Source: JBMOKU01 sp049324315 (lineage in GTDB: Bacteria; Bacillota; Clostridia; Peptostreptococcales; Thermotaleaceae). From it: a stretch of DNA of 64,000 bases. The position numbers were made by a program, and so were the translations under genes. The stretch covers positions 1 through 64,000 of the forward strand of contig JBMOKU010000039.1 of assembly GCA_049324315.1 (NCBI GenBank), in the 5' to 3' direction. Below the pieces are notes generated by a model, which saw only the letters and a list, made by a program, of their open reading frames with translations, did no database searches and had not been told where the DNA came from. Of the stretch, positions 9,266 to 16,624 are shown one piece after another (position 1 is the stretch's first letter; each line of letters begins with the position of its first letter).

Positions 9266-9817
9266 TTAAGAGAGAATATCCATCATCTCTTCCAACAGTT
9301 GAATTTTTTCTTCCATTAATTCTATACCCGCTTGCTTCATATCAATGATCTGATTAAGGATATCCCTTGCTCCTTCGGTATTTCCATTCTTTAGCTCCAC
9401 TCTTAATTCTTGTCTTGCGCCTTTGATTTGCTCATGCAAAGCCCGCATTTCCTGATGAATAGACTGTACCTGCTGTCTTATGGCTTTTGCAGCTTCCAAT
9501 GTTTCTGTGTCTCCGCTTTCTTTTGCAGCCGTATACAACTCCAACAGATAGTCATTTTTTTCGATAACCTCTGCTCTTAACTCATGATAGGACATTCTTA
9601 GCTCGTTCATTCGATGGATTTCATCGGCCAATTCTTTTACTGTGTCAAATCTGCCATTCCGTCTTTCTTCATTTAATCTTACTTGCTCCATGTTTTGCTC
9701 AGCATTTTGAAAGCGATTGATTCGACTTGTACTCTCACTCAACTCTGCTGCAAAGGCACTTCCTACTGCTGTCAATACCATGAAACCTACCAATAGCACT
9801 GTAAATATTTTTTTCAT
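9266..9817 (-). CDS. Secreted coiled-coil protein, unknown function
   Basis: The 183-residue product has a clear Sec signal peptide (MKKIF...VGSAFA, cleavage probably after AFA near residue 23). The remainder is almost entirely charged and predicted helical, with heptad-like Glu/Leu/Lys spacing, and contains no Cys. I do not recognise a named family. The size and helical, highly charged character recall periplasmic Spy/CpxP-type chaperones, but the diagnostic LTxxQ motif is not evident. The gene has its own terminator and a good AGGAGAGA ribosome site, and it stands alone between the orphan regulator and the HelD-like helicase. Confidence 0.75.
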   Translation of the reverse strand: MKKIFTVLLVGFMVLTAVGSAFAAELSESTSRINRFQNAEQNMEQVRLNEERRNGRFDTVKELADEIHRMNELRMSYHELRAEVIEKNDYLLELYTAAKESGDTETLEAAKAIRQQVQSIHQEMRALHEQIKGARQELRVELKNGNTEGARDILNQIIDMKQAGIELMEEKIQLLEEMMDILS

Positions 9818-9922
9818 CCTTCATCTCTCCTTTTTCATGTTTTTGTTACATCCTTATTCTACAAAGAGAGTTTGAGAAAAAAATATGATAATTGTGGAAA
9901 AAGTGTATGAAAATTTATTTAG

Positions 9923-12235
9923 CTATTTTTCAGTGGTAAATGCCTTTAAGTCCGCCAATATTGGGGAGAGCTCCCCTTGATAACATATGGTCAAATGATG
10001 TAGGGCCCTGGTAGCACAGATATACAGCAGCTTTATTTCCAAAGGCTCTTCTGTATAATTGACCTGATTGGCATCCCAAATAATCACGCCGTCGAATTCT
10101 AATCCTTTTGCCAGATAAGAAGGGATTACCACCACACCTCCATGATAATCTGAGGATTCATCTGTAAGCAGATGCATATGATCTATTTTTTCCTTCAGCT
10201 GGCTAAATGCTTCTTCAGCTCCCTTAAGATCCTTGCATATAACAGCAATTGAGCTGAAGCTCTCTTTCTCCAGCTGTTCTATTTGCTGTATTACCTTTTC
10301 CTCCATCTCTTTGGCATTCTGCGCTTTCATCATAACCGGTTTCTCACCATGACGAAATACAGGTTCAGCCAATACTACATCCAACTCCTTGCATTTTTTA
10401 ATAATCTCATTGGCAAACTGAACAATTTCTACCGTTGAACGATAGCTGGTTGTCAAAACGTGATAGGTATAGTCCTTTTCTTTAAATACTCGTTCCATCG
10501 TCCTCGTCCAATCATTGATTCCGCGATAAGCGTAGATCCCTTGAGACAAATCCCCCACAAAGGTAAACGAATCATTGATGGCCAATTCCCTCAATACACT
10601 GATTTTAAACTCATCATAATCTTGTGCTTCGTCCACAACGATATGGGTATACTTATTTTTCTCGCTCAAACCAAATAACTTAATATGTATATAGATTAGC
10701 GGCGCTAGATCTTCATTTTGAAACACATTTCCTTTTATATCTTGTCTGTTTAAAGTCAGGACTTCTTCAAAAACACCGGGATCTAGCTTATCACCGAAGG
10801 CTTTATTCATCTCCACTGCATCTTGAAATACCTGATGATAAAATGCAAGGGTGTCCGGTTCATGGATTTTGTCCATGTAGTCATCTACAGCACCGGCTAA
10901 TGAGCCTCTTATTCTTTCTATTTTTCTATCTCGTTCATCATATAGACGAATGATTTCTTTCCTGCTTTCCTCAATATTGCTTGACCTTTCTTTCACTGCA
11001 TTGATCTTCTTTTGAAAATATGCTTCAATGCTCTCCTCAACTTCCTTTATATCTTGCTTCAACTTCTTTTTCAGATATTCTCTCATTTTTTTCATTCTTT
11101 CATAAATAGAAAGATGAACATTGCTATGTAAAAAGATTTCTTGAATTTTCTCGTACTTCATCACCGTAATTTCGTCAACCTTTAAATCTTCCTGGGGCAT
11201 TAAAGATTTCTCAAGCCTTTTCAACAGATTACTCAGCACCTTTTTAAAAAGGAGAGAGCCTTTAATCTTGGCAGCACTGGCAACAACAGACCTGATTTTA
11301 TTTTCCTTATCAAGGAGTTGGTTTAGCTGGTCGGTTCTTTGACCTAAGACCACTCTATGATTCAGCAGTTCAAAAGCCCACGCTTCGAAGGTTGTCTGTA
11401 TCACATTGTCCACACCTAAATCCGGTAAGATGTCGGAAATATAATTTAAAAACAATCTATTTGGCGCAAATATCAGGTAATTTGCATTCTCCAGATTTCT
11501 ACGATTATTATAGATTAGATAAGCCATTCGATGGAGAGCGATGGTGGTCTTGCCGCTGCCCGCCACACCTTGTACAACAAGGGGTTTAAGACTCTCGCTT
11601 CGTATGATTTTGTTTTGCTGATCCTGTATCGTTGCCACAATTTCCTTTAATCTTCCCTGGGTGGTTTTATTGAGGGCCTGTGTTAAAAATTCACCTTTTC
11701 CTTTCAAGCTATCTTCAATTAGGTTTTCCGAGGTTCTTTCATCAAAGATTTCTATCAATTCACCCTTATCAATCTCATATCTTCTTTTTAGATGCATCGT
11801 TCCTCTAATTTCTCCTTGGGGCGCTTTGTACGATACATCTTTGCTATGCCCACTGTAATAAATATCTGCAATGGGCGCTCTCCAATCCACTACAATAGGG
11901 ATTTCTCTTTCCTGATCGTGAAGTCCGTACTTGCCGATATAGATATTTTCCAGTTCATCCCTTCGATTTTCTTGGAAATCGATGCGTCCAAAATAGGGAG
12001 TTTGCCCTGCTTTTTGGAAATTTCCAATATCTCTTACTGCTATTCTGTGAAGCTGCTGCTTCGCTACCAGTCTTTCATCCATCAGCGTAATAATCGTTTT
12101 TCGCAATTCTCTGATTTCTTGTTTTAAAATCTCTTCATATTCTTCAAGAAATTCTTCCTCTTTCTTGATCCATTGAAGGGTATCTTCAAGATGCCGTCGC
12201 TCTGCTCCATAGTCCGGATGATTTGTCGCTTCCAT
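9923..12235 (-). CDS. HelD-like superfamily 1 ATPase (UvrD/Rep-related)
   Basis: The 770-residue protein has the HelD layout: an N-terminal coiled-coil arm (about residues 1-70), the YFGRIDF and VDWRAPIADIYY block typical of HelD, a Walker A GVAGSGKT (223-230), a Walker B DEAQD (535-539) and late helicase motifs including TTSYRST and ICATRA. HelD proteins of Gram-positive bacteria bind RNA polymerase and recycle stalled complexes rather than act as processive DNA helicases. The ATG at 12235 is preceded by GGGAGGT at 6 bases, fixing the start. The gene is monocistronic. Confidence 0.85.
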   Translation of the reverse strand: MEATNHPDYGAERRHLEDTLQWIKKEEEFLEEYEEILKQEIRELRKTIITLMDERLVAKQQLHRIAVRDIGNFQKAGQTPYFGRIDFQENRRDELENIYIGKYGLHDQEREIPIVVDWRAPIADIYYSGHSKDVSYKAPQGEIRGTMHLKRRYEIDKGELIEIFDERTSENLIEDSLKGKGEFLTQALNKTTQGRLKEIVATIQDQQNKIIRSESLKPLVVQGVAGSGKTTIALHRMAYLIYNNRRNLENANYLIFAPNRLFLNYISDILPDLGVDNVIQTTFEAWAFELLNHRVVLGQRTDQLNQLLDKENKIRSVVASAAKIKGSLLFKKVLSNLLKRLEKSLMPQEDLKVDEITVMKYEKIQEIFLHSNVHLSIYERMKKMREYLKKKLKQDIKEVEESIEAYFQKKINAVKERSSNIEESRKEIIRLYDERDRKIERIRGSLAGAVDDYMDKIHEPDTLAFYHQVFQDAVEMNKAFGDKLDPGVFEEVLTLNRQDIKGNVFQNEDLAPLIYIHIKLFGLSEKNKYTHIVVDEAQDYDEFKISVLRELAINDSFTFVGDLSQGIYAYRGINDWTRTMERVFKEKDYTYHVLTTSYRSTVEIVQFANEIIKKCKELDVVLAEPVFRHGEKPVMMKAQNAKEMEEKVIQQIEQLEKESFSSIAVICKDLKGAEEAFSQLKEKIDHMHLLTDESSDYHGGVVVIPSYLAKGLEFDGVIIWDANQVNYTEEPLEIKLLYICATRALHHLTICYQGELSPILADLKAFTTEK

Positions 12236-12378
12236 AAATCTACCTCCCGTATGATAAGCTGTAGAAACATTTTATTGCATTGAGATTGATTATACAAATG
12301 TCGGATTGGGTTACCCTATACTTATCAGATGTGGCAGATGAATTATGGTAATCCTTTCTTTCTTTTTCTCTTTTTTTC

Positions 12379-12475
12379 TTGCCAACATTTCATTTTTATG
12401 ATACAGTAGTGCTGTTAAGTGTAGTTATTTTTGAGCAGATTTAAGGACAGTTCCTGTGGAACTGTCCTTTTTTAT
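12379..12475 (+). ncRNA. Candidate short RNA gene (promoter plus terminator)
   Basis: On the plus strand TTGCCA (12379-12384) and TACAGT (12402-12407) are spaced by exactly 17 bases. A perfect 12-bp hairpin AAGGACAGTTCC/GGAACTGTCCTT (12443-12469) followed by six T lies downstream. Together they would define a transcript of about 60 nt, starting near 12414 and ending near 12475. There is no reading frame inside. Its 3' end abuts the 3' end of the convergent gene 12475-12717. The hairpin lacks a T-run on the minus strand, so it does not look made for that gene. This is a prediction from signals alone. Confidence 0.35.
12443..12475 (+). terminator. Intrinsic terminator (plus strand)
   Basis: A perfect 12-bp stem (12443-12454 with 12458-12469) and a 3-base loop are followed by TTTTTT on the plus strand only. 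No plus-strand protein gene ends here, which is the reason for proposing a small RNA upstream. Confidence 0.7.
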
Positions 12476-12717
12476 CATGCTTGCATATGATTGACTTTTA
12501 CCCCGTCTAAACCCTCTAATTCACCCATCAAGTTTCGAACCCGCTGCATATCTCCACGGAGATTAAGGGTGATTAATCCGTGGTTTACTTCGCCAGGGTC
12601 ATGAATACCGAATCTCCCGATGATCATGTCTCCGTGTTTTGTAAGAATATCCTGCATTCTAGGAGCAGCATCTGTTCGATGGTCTACTCGAATACTCATT
12701 ACGCTTAAATTATCCAT
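12475..12717 (-). CDS. TM1266-like iron-only hydrogenase system regulator (ACT-like)
   Basis: This 80-residue protein resembles the small TM1266 family: a first beta strand with a SIRVDH segment, a DILTKHGDMIIGRFGI block, and a final LxGVKVNHM strand, giving a beta-alpha-beta ferredoxin-like/ACT-like fold. The family is known from genomic association with [FeFe]-hydrogenase maturation genes; its molecular role is not settled. No hydrogenase genes are present in this window, so here it is an orphan copy. AAGGAGGGATTCTT precedes the ATG. Recognition is by pattern only, and another small ACT-like protein is possible. Confidence 0.6.
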   Translation of the reverse strand: MDNLSVMSIRVDHRTDAAPRMQDILTKHGDMIIGRFGIHDPGEVNHGLITLNLRGDMQRVRNLMGELEGLDGVKVNHMQA

Positions 12718-13068
12718 AAGAATCCCTCCTTACTATTTCTTAAGGTATTTTGCGCCAAAGAGCTGCATCATATACAATTTATTCATACAATTGTTAAAAT
12801 CTAATAAACATACTAAGTACGTTTCATTCGCTATGCCACAGGGACAGTTCCATCGTTTTCCCTTCGGTCCTTCGCTGCGCTTCGGAAACGCTCGAACCGT
12901 CCCCATGGCTCCGCTACTTTGTGACCGACTGTAATATACTTAGTGTTATTTATCTATCTGTTTGTTTCCTTCTCAATAAAGATATACTATACTATATATA
13001 TGATCATTCTTTATGTTAAGCTTAAACATGAACTTTAACATCAATTTATAGAGCAGACAGGTGATTCT
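12718..13068. other. Intergenic region with GGGGAC-type repeat and divergent promoters
   Basis: This 351-base gap holds a GGGGAC-type palindromic repeat (about 12812-12944) bounded by 8-bp inverted repeats ACTAAGTA/TACTTAGT. Its core stem is GGGACAGTTC...GAACCGTCCCC. On the minus strand TTAACA and TATATG with 17-base spacing are a plausible promoter for the TM1266-like gene. On the plus strand the AT-rich 12970-13010 segment probably contains the NUDIX promoter. I see no further gene. Confidence 0.5.
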
Positions 13069-13680
13069 ATGAACATAAAGCATTTACAATCCGTATTAAA
13101 GGAAAGACATCCAAAGCCGGATGGTGACTATCAAGAATTCTCCATATTCGTACCCCTTGTTCATGTTAACGATGAACTTCAACTTTTATTCGAGGTGCGT
13201 TCTGAAACTTTAAGAAATCAACCGGGAGAAATTTGTTTTCCTGGAGGTAGGATTGAAAAGTTCGAAACACCAGAGCAAGCAGCACTAAGAGAAACATCGG
13301 AAGAATTAAATATTTCATTAACATTACTGGAAGTCCTCGCTCCATTAGACTATATTGTTACACCATTTAACGTCATCCTTTATCCATTTCTCGGTACTTT
13401 GAATATTCAAAATATGGATGAAATTCAGTTCAATCGCGACGAAGTAGCAGAAATATTTACCGTCCCTCTATCGTTCTTTATCAATCAACCGCCCATTACC
13501 CATTATATCAACATCACCACTTCACCAAACCAAGATTTTCCCTTTGATATGATTCAAAATGGTGAAAGATATAATTGGCGGGTAGGAAAATACCCAGTAC
13601 TATTCTATGAATATCAAGATAAAATCATATGGGGAATGACAGCCAGAATTGTCAAAAGCTTCATTGAAAGCATAAAATAA
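13069..13680 (+). CDS. NUDIX hydrolase, CoA-pyrophosphatase-like
   Basis: The NUDIX box lies at about residues 60-82 with the expected G, E, REtSEEL spacing (GGRIEKFETPEQAALRETSE). It is preceded by LRNQPGEICFPGG, which resembles the LRxHxGQVAFPGG element of the CoA pyrophosphatase (NudL/YeaB) subgroup. Length (203 residues) fits that subgroup, whose members hydrolyse CoA and its derivatives to 4'-phosphopantetheine and 3',5'-ADP. Ribosome site and ATG are acceptable (CAGACAGGTGATTCT ATG). The stop codon is embedded in the terminator stem. Confidence 0.8.
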   Translation: MNIKHLQSVLKERHPKPDGDYQEFSIFVPLVHVNDELQLLFEVRSETLRNQPGEICFPGGRIEKFETPEQAALRETSEELNISLTLLEVLAPLDYIVTPFNVILYPFLGTLNIQNMDEIQFNRDEVAEIFTVPLSFFINQPPITHYINITTSPNQDFPFDMIQNGERYNWRVGKYPVLFYEYQDKIIWGMTARIVKSFIESIK

Positions 13681-13707
13681 ACCCGGCGGTTAAACCGGGT
13701 TTATTTT
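13674..13707 (+). terminator. Intrinsic terminator overlapping the NUDIX stop codon
   Basis: AAAATAAACCCGG (13674-13686) pairs with CCGGGTTTATTTT (13695-13707) across an 8-base loop. The TAA stop (13678-13680) lies inside the left arm. Confidence 0.85.
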
Positions 13708-13730
13708 ATCATACATTAATTTATTTGATT

Positions 13731-14909
13731 TTATTCTACCAGATATATCTCTACATCATATGCTCGGCCAAAATTCTTTACTTCTTCCAGCTGATTGTTT
13801 CCTCCGTCTCCCAGATAAACATCTATGGTCTTTCCTTTAACACCACCGCCTGTATCACCCACCAAGTAAATACCGTTATATTTTGCACGCCAGTCATCCG
13901 GCTTAAAGATAACAAGTATCTTACTGCCTAAAGGAATCACTTTAGGATCAGCGGCTGCTACCATAGCTTCTCCCCACTGCTTGCCATTCAAATTGATACC
14001 TGTTCTTGTAAAGCCCCTATATTTTGATCCCACAGCTTTTCCAGTAGATGCAATGGATAAATCATAGGCAGTAGCTGTAAAGTCATTGCCTAAAAAGGTT
14101 GCCATTTTCTTAATATCCTCAAAATCTTCATAAGTTTGATTATTACCTTGCATATTGTCTTCTTTTTTATTTTGCTGCTCCACATATTTACTAAAGTAAC
14201 TTTTGTTCTTTTCGTCTATCGTTTCGCGGACTGTTTTCATCTGATATTTATGTATCCATCCCTCTTGTCCATCAGCCAATATCACATGAAAGTAGTCCTC
14301 TGCATAGTCCTTCAGTAAAATTACACTATTTTTTTCCACGTCAATGACTGTATCACTATCTGAGGATGACTCAGCTTTGATTTTTGCCTTCTCCACCTGC
14401 ACCGATGCCTTCGGATAGATAGGTGTTGTATTAACTGTGATGAATTGAGAAGGCACCCAGCCCACGATTTCTTCACCAATGGCAACACGGAACCACGTTC
14501 CATCCTGCCCCACCACATTGACTCTTGAAGTAAAGCCCAGTATCCCCGTTATGTTTGAATAGATATCCGGAAGTTCATTAACGTTCAATGCCTCCGTATT
14601 CACGATACCTTCTTTTATCGGATGCTTGCTGTAATCCTGAATAAGAACCGACCTACTGTCTATCCAACCATGAATTCCTTTTTCTGTTGAGATTTTCAGC
14701 CACTTCCCCTCATTCCCCGAAACAAATACACTTTCTCCAACACTTATGCTGGTGATTATGTTGGCATTCCCTCCAGGATTTTCATAGATATTTGCCATCC
14801 TATCAATGATAAAGGCTCTTGTGCTTTCTTCTCCAAAAGCAACCACTCCAGAAGAAGCAGTAAGCAGCAGCATCCATATCATGACGGCAGAAATAATCTT
14901 TCTCTTCAC
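13731..14909 (-). CDS. Exported SH3b plus 3D-domain cell-wall protein
   Basis: After a signal peptide the protein carries three bacterial SH3-like segments, each ending in a GWI/GWV-type motif (GWIDSR, GWVPSQ, GWIHKY). It finishes with a 3D (Asp-Asp-Asp) domain typical of YocH/YabE-type lytic transglycosylase-like proteins: FTATAYD, AAADPKVIPLGSKI, VGDTGGGVKGKTIDVYLG. These act on peptidoglycan outside the membrane and are common in spore formers. The likely start is GTG at 14909, where GGAGGGAGG lies nine bases upstream and the product begins MKRKIISAVM, a normal signal peptide. The ATG at 14957 would prepend an implausible 16 residues. Confidence 0.85.
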   Translation of the reverse strand: MKRKIISAVMIWMLLLTASSGVVAFGEESTRAFIIDRMANIYENPGGNANIITSISVGESVFVSGNEGKWLKISTEKGIHGWIDSRSVLIQDYSKHPIKEGIVNTEALNVNELPDIYSNITGILGFTSRVNVVGQDGTWFRVAIGEEIVGWVPSQFITVNTTPIYPKASVQVEKAKIKAESSSDSDTVIDVEKNSVILLKDYAEDYFHVILADGQEGWIHKYQMKTVRETIDEKNKSYFSKYVEQQNKKEDNMQGNNQTYEDFEDIKKMATFLGNDFTATAYDLSIASTGKAVGSKYRGFTRTGINLNGKQWGEAMVAAADPKVIPLGSKILVIFKPDDWRAKYNGIYLVGDTGGGVKGKTIDVYLGDGGNNQLEEVKNFGRAYDVEIYLVE

Positions 14910-15165
14910 GAATCTAGTCCTCCCTCCAATTTGCATTTCAAAGCAAAAAAAAAGCAATATTTAGAATATTTGACATAACTAATAGAATTCCTCTTTTTTT
15001 ATGAAATATGCATCTTCCCTATTGTTATCCTTCATAAACCATGGGGGCCTACAGGTATGTCAAAAATCTCTTTACCAAATACACCATATAAATTATAATA
15101 TTAGTATATAGTTTTATTACCTGGTACTAATATCATGTTCTACATTTCGAAAGGGAGAGATTAAA

Positions 15166-15690
15166 ATGGAATTGAATCAACTTTTTAAAGTTCAAGGAAT
15201 CATGGAAAATAAGATAAAACAAATTGTTTCAATTAACGAAGATGCTTTAGGACCAGAGAACACCTTTGATTTACGTTTCCTTGCCCTACAAGTCAAGGTA
15301 GGGGAACTTGCAAATCTGACAAAATGTTATAAATATGCCGCTGCGCAATACACAGCGCCTAAGGAAAAGCTCATTGTCCGTTACATGGATGCAATAAAAT
15401 TTCTGCTCTCCATAGGAAATGCATACCAATTCAATGTCATCAATGAAGATGCCATTACCATTGAAGATGAACATCTCAATTTGATTAAAATCTTTTCTTC
15501 TATCTTTGATGATATTACCCGCTTGAAGGGTGCAATTCCTAATGACACGTATGTCAATGCATTAGCCATCTATATTCACCTTTTCTCAGCATTTGTTCAT
15601 CTTGGCAAAGCCATTGGCATTACTTTTGAGGAAGTATATACCTATTATCTCAGCCATTATGATCTTTTAGAAGAAACTGCTGTTTGTTAG
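15166..15690 (+). CDS. Dimeric all-alpha dUTPase-like protein (dUTPase_2 family)
   Basis: The 174-residue, helix-rich protein contains LALQVKVGELAN and KLIVRYMDAIKFLLSIG, which match the two metal-binding helix motifs of the dimeric MazG-like dUTP diphosphatases (compare LALxVELGELAN and EExxDxLHFxLSIG). Such enzymes hydrolyse dUTP to dUMP and protect DNA from uracil. Some acidic ligand positions of the canonical motif are replaced here (for example Lys-Val in the first helix), so activity is uncertain. AAAGGGAGAG precedes the ATG. The gene is monocistronic with its own terminator. Confidence 0.65.
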   Translation: MELNQLFKVQGIMENKIKQIVSINEDALGPENTFDLRFLALQVKVGELANLTKCYKYAAAQYTAPKEKLIVRYMDAIKFLLSIGNAYQFNVINEDAITIEDEHLNLIKIFSSIFDDITRLKGAIPNDTYVNALAIYIHLFSAFVHLGKAIGITFEEVYTYYLSHYDLLEETAVC

Positions 15691-15697
15691 CAGCATA

Positions 15698-15726
15698 AAA
15701 GAGGTACTGATCTCCAGTACCTCTTT
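15698..15726. terminator. Bidirectional terminator between dUTPase and metF
   Basis: AAAGAGGTACTG (15698-15709) pairs with CAGTACCTCTTT (15715-15726) with a 5-base loop. It serves the dUTPase gene and the end of the convergent methionine operon. Confidence 0.85.
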
Positions 15727-15731
15727 CTTCT

Positions 15732-16619
15732 CTATATAGCCAGATTCAAAGCCTCATCTTCTCCATCCAGGATATCTAAGACAATTTCTGCATTACCTAC
15801 GGGCATAATATGGGCACCTTGAGCCACAGTCTTTACTTGCTCCAGAAATTCTTTTGCCAGTTTGATGCCTTCCGCCTTACCTCCAGCTTCCATTCTTTTT
15901 TCTACCCATTCTGGAATTTCTATCCCAGGTATGTGTTCAATAATATGCTGGGTCATTTTATAACTTTTCAAAGGGAGAATACCGGCTAAAACCGGAATGT
16001 TATACGGCTTAATCTTATCCATAAAGCTTTGAAGTGTTTCTATTTCATAGACTGGCTGGGTTTGAATGAAATGGGCACCTGCTTCAATCTTTTTCAGTAA
16101 TTTTTCCATTTCTTCATTGCTATTATGGGCACATGGATTGGCAGCCACGCCAATAAAAAATCTGGGTGCAACATTCAATTCATTTCCCGACATGTCAAAT
16201 CCTTTATTCAATGTATCAGCAATTTTTACAAGTCCTACGGAATCCACTTCGAAGACGCCCTTAGCATCTGGATGGTCCCCTATCTTCGGTGGATCTCCGG
16301 TCAGTACCAAAATATTCTTTACTCCTAAAACTGCAGCCCCTAAAAGTTCTGATTGAAGCCCAATGATATTACGATCACGACAAGTCAAGTGAAAGATCGC
16401 ATCAAGATTTGCTTCCCTGCGGATGACATAAGACACCGCTATGGGACTCATTCTCATATTGGCCATAGGACAGTCTGTAATATTAATACAATCTACTTTT
16501 CCCTTCAATTTGTTTGCATAACTGATAACCTTGTCGGTGTTGATCCCTTTAGGAGGTTCCAGTTCAACGGTTATGGCAAATTCACCATTTTCAATCTTTT
16601 GTCTTAATTCTTTTACCAT
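15732..16619 (-). CDS. metF: 5,10-methylenetetrahydrofolate reductase
   Basis: The 295-residue TIM-barrel protein begins with FAITVELEPPKG, the MTHFR signature containing the catalytic Glu, and continues with LTCRDRN, LVLTGDPP and FIQTQPVYE, all typical for the folate- and FAD-binding barrel. It reduces methylene-THF to methyl-THF, the methyl donor for MetH. It is the last gene of the SAM-I riboswitch operon, starting only five bases after the metH stop, so it is dedicated to methionine synthesis here. Its size matches the short MetF/acetogen MetF type without the C-terminal regulatory domain. Confidence 0.92.
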   Translation of the reverse strand: MVKELRQKIENGEFAITVELEPPKGINTDKVISYANKLKGKVDCINITDCPMANMRMSPIAVSYVIRREANLDAIFHLTCRDRNIIGLQSELLGAAVLGVKNILVLTGDPPKIGDHPDAKGVFEVDSVGLVKIADTLNKGFDMSGNELNVAPRFFIGVAANPCAHNSNEEMEKLLKKIEAGAHFIQTQPVYEIETLQSFMDKIKPYNIPVLAGILPLKSYKMTQHIIEHIPGIEIPEWVEKRMEAGGKAEGIKLAKEFLEQVKTVAQGAHIMPVGNAEIVLDILDGEDEALNLAI

Positions 16620-16624
16620 ATGGC

